From positions 51,076 to 115,075 of the forward strand of contig JAQUAF010000008.1 in assembly GCA_028687435.1 (NCBI GenBank): a stretch of DNA of 64,000 nt. Direction: 5' to 3'. Within the stretch, counting starts at the first letter, position 1. Each line of letters starts with the position of its first letter. Positions 60,704 to 64,000 of the stretch are shown here, piece by piece. The position numbers and the translations under genes are program-made. Origin of the DNA: Verrucomicrobiia bacterium (GTDB lineage: Bacteria > Verrucomicrobiota > Verrucomicrobiia > JABWAM01). The notes beneath the pieces were generated by a model. That model was not told the origin of the DNA. It made no database searches and saw only the letters and a program-made list of their open reading frames with translations.

Positions 60704-63700
60704 TTATCTGGCGGATGGAAAAGGCTGGATTTCCGCATCTTTAAGTTCTCCGCCTTCGCGAATGCGACAGGCATTGCCGCCGCTCGCCCTCATCTTCACA
60801 CCACCATATTCCACTTCCCGTCCCGCCGCAAGGCAAAGGGAAACAAGCTGTCCATCCCTCAGGGACACCACGGCCGCCCGTCCGTCAAGACGCAGGGCGC
60901 CGAACGTCACCGGCTCCGGCGATGTCGCGTGCAAAATCAAAAACTCCTCCGCCCCGCAGGCCACACTCAAAGCCACCGCATCCTCGCGCCCCGGCAACGG
61001 TTGCCATGCCGCTTTCACAGGCGGCGGAATCGTCCCCTCATACGGCGCGTAAACCGCCGCAAAAACAGAGCTCCGCCCGGGACGCACAACCTGCAAATGG
61101 CCCCGCCAGGGAATTTTTTCTCCCGGTTTGAGAACGCCGCCGCTAAAGGAAACCGCCTGCAACGCGTCCTCCTCGGCCGGACACAGCGATTGGATGACCG
61201 TGGAATCTTTCAGCCCCGGCATGTGCACGGCCAAACCGCGCGGTTTCTCGCCCGGAAAAGTCCAAACGGCGGCAATCCCTCCTTCGGCCCGTCCTTGTTT
61301 GCCATCAATCAGCGGATCGGGCGCATGGACAGGCTCAAAATTTTTAACGCCTGCAATCGTCAGTTGATCGGAACGCCCATGCATGGTCCACGTGTGGAAA
61401 CCTTCTTCGCCGCTCGCCCGGAAAATGTCAACAATCAGCGGCTGCCCCTCCTTTCTGGGCAAAACGGCGATGAAACGCGAATCCTGCGGCGGCTCTCCGG
61501 CCTCAGCCAGCTTCGGTCCCGGTGTGACACACCAAATCAAGGACTTTCCCCTGTTGTTTTCCCTGCCGGCAACTTCCAAGATGGAATTGTGCGCCAAGGG
61601 ACTGACTTGAAACCTCTTTGCCCATGCGGGATTATGGTTGTAACCAATCTCCGACACCATCTCCATGCCGCAGGAAAAAAGACCGAAGTTGAGATAATCG
61701 TCATGCTTGTGAACACGAGGCAGGGTGGAACCATAGTCAAGGAATGCCATGGTTTGGGCAGGCTTGGGATCCCCCTGCCGCAGGATCATCAACCCCATGC
61801 CCGTCAGATGAACGCTTGAAACACCGTATGGTTCCGCTTTGATTTTTGAGGCAGCCGCATCCGGGTCCCGATAAAAAAGCGCGTATGAAAAACCATTGGT
61901 GAGCCCTTTCCCCCAAAACTCCTGCAAGTGAAACAAAGCTTTCGGATTATGATACTTGGCATAAGCGATTTCAGACCATAGGGCAAACGGACGGTCGCCC
62001 GCTCCCACATGAGCGTCATTGATGGCGGGAAGAGTGCCATCCGGAAAAGTGCAATCCAAATACCAGGTCAGGCAACGCTCCATCAGGGCGCATTGGGGAT
62101 CACGATAAATATCGCTGTCAAGATTGCCGCGAAGCACCTCGGGGATCGACCAGATGCCTCCGAAAAGCTGGCTCTCGTAGGCATGGGTGCATTCAAAAAA
62201 TGTGCCGTCCTCGTTGAAAATGCCGGATGCCGGATTCAGCATCGTGCGATATAAATCCAAAATGGCATTCAATGCCTTCTCATCCCCCAAAAGCGCCCCG
62301 CAGGCCGCCACACACCAATAAGATTTGCCCTGGTCCTGAATGCTTGGGGTTCCCAGAAATCCCTTTTCTCCGTAACCGTCCATCAGGTAGTCCCGCGCAT
62401 AAGTCACCAGATCGCGTTCGATCATCTCGCGCTGTTGCGGAGACAAAACGCCTGAATCATGAATCAAGTCATAGGCCAGAAGGCAGGGCTTGATGGCCGC
62501 CGTATCCATATACTTCCAGCCGTCTATCTTTCCAAAGTAAGGATCATTGCGGTCCAGCCACACGTTGACATTGACCTTGTTCATGCGATACCCCTTGAAG
62601 ACCTCGGCCAGTCTCTCCACCAAAACCGCCGCCTTTTCGGCATACCGCCGGTCTCCCTCCATCTGATAGGCCACCCCCAGATCAGCCAGCTTGTCCAAGA
62701 TAAAATGCAACCGTTCGGACCGGATTACGCCATGGATATTCCAATCCTCGGATGTATCGGCGGAATCCCAATCCCATGTGGTTGCGCAGGCTTTGCAACG
62801 GAGGGCCGCCCCATTGTTGATGAGATCGTAGGCATACCATGGTCCATTGCCGCACTTTGGGCATTTTGTGGAACACAAAGGCGTTTTGTCGGGAATGAAT
62901 GCGCGCAACCATTCGCGATTTTTGTCCAGATAGAAATCGGCATTGCGTTTGATCTCCCCATATTTCTTGCGCGCCCATTCGTGGCGGCGGATATTTTCTT
63001 TCGCCCGCACAAAATCAGCCGCCTTGTACATGGTGCAGGGATAGCCATGCTTGCGGCGGATGCTGGAAAAGGAAGCCACGGTTTTTAGTTGCGCCCCTGT
63101 GGAAGCCCCGAATTTCCCCCCGCCTTTGACAACCGAAATTTTAACCCCATCAATCCAGGTTTTTCCCGGATGCTTGTACCGATGAAACTGGATTTTCAAC
63201 GATTTCACCCCGGCCGGAACGGAGTACTCCTCATTTACAGCCCTCCACTCCGGACAAATGGGAAAAGGAATTTCCCGCGAGGCGTTTTTCACCGTTTTAT
63301 CATTGTCAATGCCCGGCTCATCCCCATCAAAAGCGTAAATGGCCAGACCATTGCGGTAACCGGGCCCTTCAAATGGCTCCGCGCGCGCATGATAAGATAT
63401 CGCCACGAGATCTCCCGCTGCGATTTCCTTCGGAGTAAGGGAGACAAACATGCCGCCGTTTTCCAATAGAGCGCAAAACTTCCCCTCCCTGGGACTGTCC
63501 TGAACAAACTTCGCCTCATTGCCAAATTTCTTCCAGACCAGGCGAACGGCCTGCTCCTTTGCCTTGTCATCCGCCTCAAAACCGCCGGAGACATCAATTT
63601 CAACCCCTTTTCGCTCAGACTGAACGTTTTTTTGCGGAGAAGACGAGGAATGGCATCCGTGAAAAAACAAGGCCGCCGCGCCCATGACGATCCCCTTCGA

Positions 63701-63754
63701 CACACGCCATTTCCAAAGGCAGCTCTTTCTCCTGCAATCAATTTTTGCTTTCAT
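60704..63754 (-). CDS. Heparinase II/III-like lyase, secreted lipoprotein
   Basis: 1016 aa from ATG 63754; a longer start at 63811 would add 19 residues before the signal. The signal peptide ends in a lipobox (ALFFHGC), so the protein is anchored in a membrane. An N-terminal beta domain (about 60-230) is followed by an alpha-helical toroid (HGVIRSERLHFILDKLADLG, CLLAYDLIHDSGVLSPQQRE) and a heparinase II/III-type beta-sandwich with HKHDDYLNFGLFSCGMEMVS and EIGYNHNPAWAKRFQVSPLAH, which carry the usual active-site and metal-binding His/Tyr. It cleaves a uronic acid polysaccharide by beta elimination, presumably; substrate unknown. Confidence 0.78.
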   Translation of the reverse strand: MKAKIDCRRKSCLWKWRVSKGIVMGAAALFFHGCHSSSSPQKNVQSERKGVEIDVSGGFEADDKAKEQAVRLVWKKFGNEAKFVQDSPREGKFCALLENGGMFVSLTPKEIAAGDLVAISYHARAEPFEGPGYRNGLAIYAFDGDEPGIDNDKTVKNASREIPFPICPEWRAVNEEYSVPAGVKSLKIQFHRYKHPGKTWIDGVKISVVKGGGKFGASTGAQLKTVASFSSIRRKHGYPCTMYKAADFVRAKENIRRHEWARKKYGEIKRNADFYLDKNREWLRAFIPDKTPLCSTKCPKCGNGPWYAYDLINNGAALRCKACATTWDWDSADTSEDWNIHGVIRSERLHFILDKLADLGVAYQMEGDRRYAEKAAVLVERLAEVFKGYRMNKVNVNVWLDRNDPYFGKIDGWKYMDTAAIKPCLLAYDLIHDSGVLSPQQREMIERDLVTYARDYLMDGYGEKGFLGTPSIQDQGKSYWCVAACGALLGDEKALNAILDLYRTMLNPASGIFNEDGTFFECTHAYESQLFGGIWSIPEVLRGNLDSDIYRDPQCALMERCLTWYLDCTFPDGTLPAINDAHVGAGDRPFALWSEIAYAKYHNPKALFHLQEFWGKGLTNGFSYALFYRDPDAAASKIKAEPYGVSSVHLTGMGLMILRQGDPKPAQTMAFLDYGSTLPRVHKHDDYLNFGLFSCGMEMVSEIGYNHNPAWAKRFQVSPLAHNSILEVAGRENNRGKSLIWCVTPGPKLAEAGEPPQDSRFIAVLPRKEGQPLIVDIFRASGEEGFHTWTMHGRSDQLTIAGVKNFEPVHAPDPLIDGKQGRAEGGIAAVWTFPGEKPRGLAVHMPGLKDSTVIQSLCPAEEDALQAVSFSGGVLKPGEKIPWRGHLQVVRPGRSSVFAAVYAPYEGTIPPPVKAAWQPLPGREDAVALSVACGAEEFLILHATSPEPVTFGALRLDGRAAVVSLRDGQLVSLCLAAGREVEYGGVKMRASGGNACRIREGGELKDAEIQPFPSAR

Positions 63755-64000
63755 AATTTCATCTTTTTGGCGGGAACCGGTTGACACGGCGGCAAACCAT
63801 TTCATCGGCACAAAACCGTTCCCGCTGTCATCCTACCCTGATATTCAATCTAAATCCAGTCGCTGAAATGTCCGACTGCGGTTCCGAATCCCCCCCTTTC
63901 AAAAGCGTCCGGGGATAGAGGGGAACCGTGAACGTAAAACCCCACCCCATCAAGACAGGCGAGTTCGCACCGGCAAGAGCGCCAGTGAAAACCTGTCCAC
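63755..64000. other. Gene-free stretch at the window end with a weak hairpin
   Basis: CGGTTCC and GGAACCG frame a G/C-rich hairpin at about 63878-63930 (inner CCCC/GGGG pairs). No T-run follows. Beyond it nothing coding is convincing; a minus-strand frame ending before 63955 is too short to call. Confidence 0.3.

Noticed and set aside
63930..64000. Possible structured RNA or riboswitch at the right edge
   Set aside because: A short complementarity (GACAGG/CCTGTC) is present, but no conserved riboswitch or tRNA core could be matched.

Overview
The window (about 55% GC by eye) looks like a chromosomal segment of a PVC-superphylum bacterium, most likely of the Verrucomicrobiota/Lentisphaerota/Kiritimatiellota group. 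The basis is the mix of giant secreted glycan-active enzymes, type II/IV pseudopilins ending in an HX9DG-like motif, UroD-like and Gfo/Idh/MocA proteins, several AraC regulators, a double-length ThyX, and many short palindromic repeats. No rRNA, tRNA or CRISPR array was recognised. The phylum call is inference.

Layout. 1-9.3 kb: glycan-degradation genes (a GH-like protein cut by the window edge, a 1242-aa GH42-like enzyme), AraC regulators, a UroD-like methyltransferase-family gene, and remnants of an aldolase and an AraC gene. 9.5-15.8 kb: minus-strand run with a periplasmic coiled-coil protein, a glycosyltransferase, nadC, a membrane-anchored protein and lysC. 16.3-23.0 kb: plus-strand pseudopilin, esterase, CBM9/discoidin-type giant glycan enzyme and alkaline-phosphatase-superfamily hydrolase. 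23.05-28.97 kb: a mirror-symmetric locus in which a divergent PocR-AraC / FAD-oxidoreductase pair is flanked on both sides by AbiE-type toxin-antitoxin modules, with an extra copy of the 3' end of each central gene beyond the modules. 29.0-30.6 kb: an AAA-ATPase/PD-(D/E)XK protein. 31-51.7 kb: mostly housekeeping genes (recN, rlpA, an MBL hydrolase, holA, pgeF, a sugar nucleotidyltransferase, metK, ABC ATPase, EamA transporter, rubredoxin-oxidoreductase, response regulator, thyX, yraN, ccsA/resB), plus two membrane glycosyltransferase-TPR proteins and a type IV pilin. 51.7-53.8 kb: repeats and a decayed insertion sequence. 53.9-63.8 kb: a FeoB permease without its GTPase domain, then a minus-strand set of UroD-like, flavodoxin, Gfo/Idh, (alpha/alpha)-barrel-like, pseudopilin and heparinase-like lipoprotein genes.

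How it fits together. The accessory ends (1-30 kb and 55-64 kb) carry enzymes for taking apart complex glycans outside the cytoplasm, sugar-handling redox enzymes and AraC-type control. The centre is core metabolism and envelope biogenesis.

Most notable: the AbiE-flanked mirror locus with duplicated gene 3' ends; two terminal-inverted-repeat elements whose arms match within a copy but differ between copies; a dispersed hairpin repeat that in two of four copies begins at a stop codon; and an IS inserted next to a FeoB lacking its G domain.
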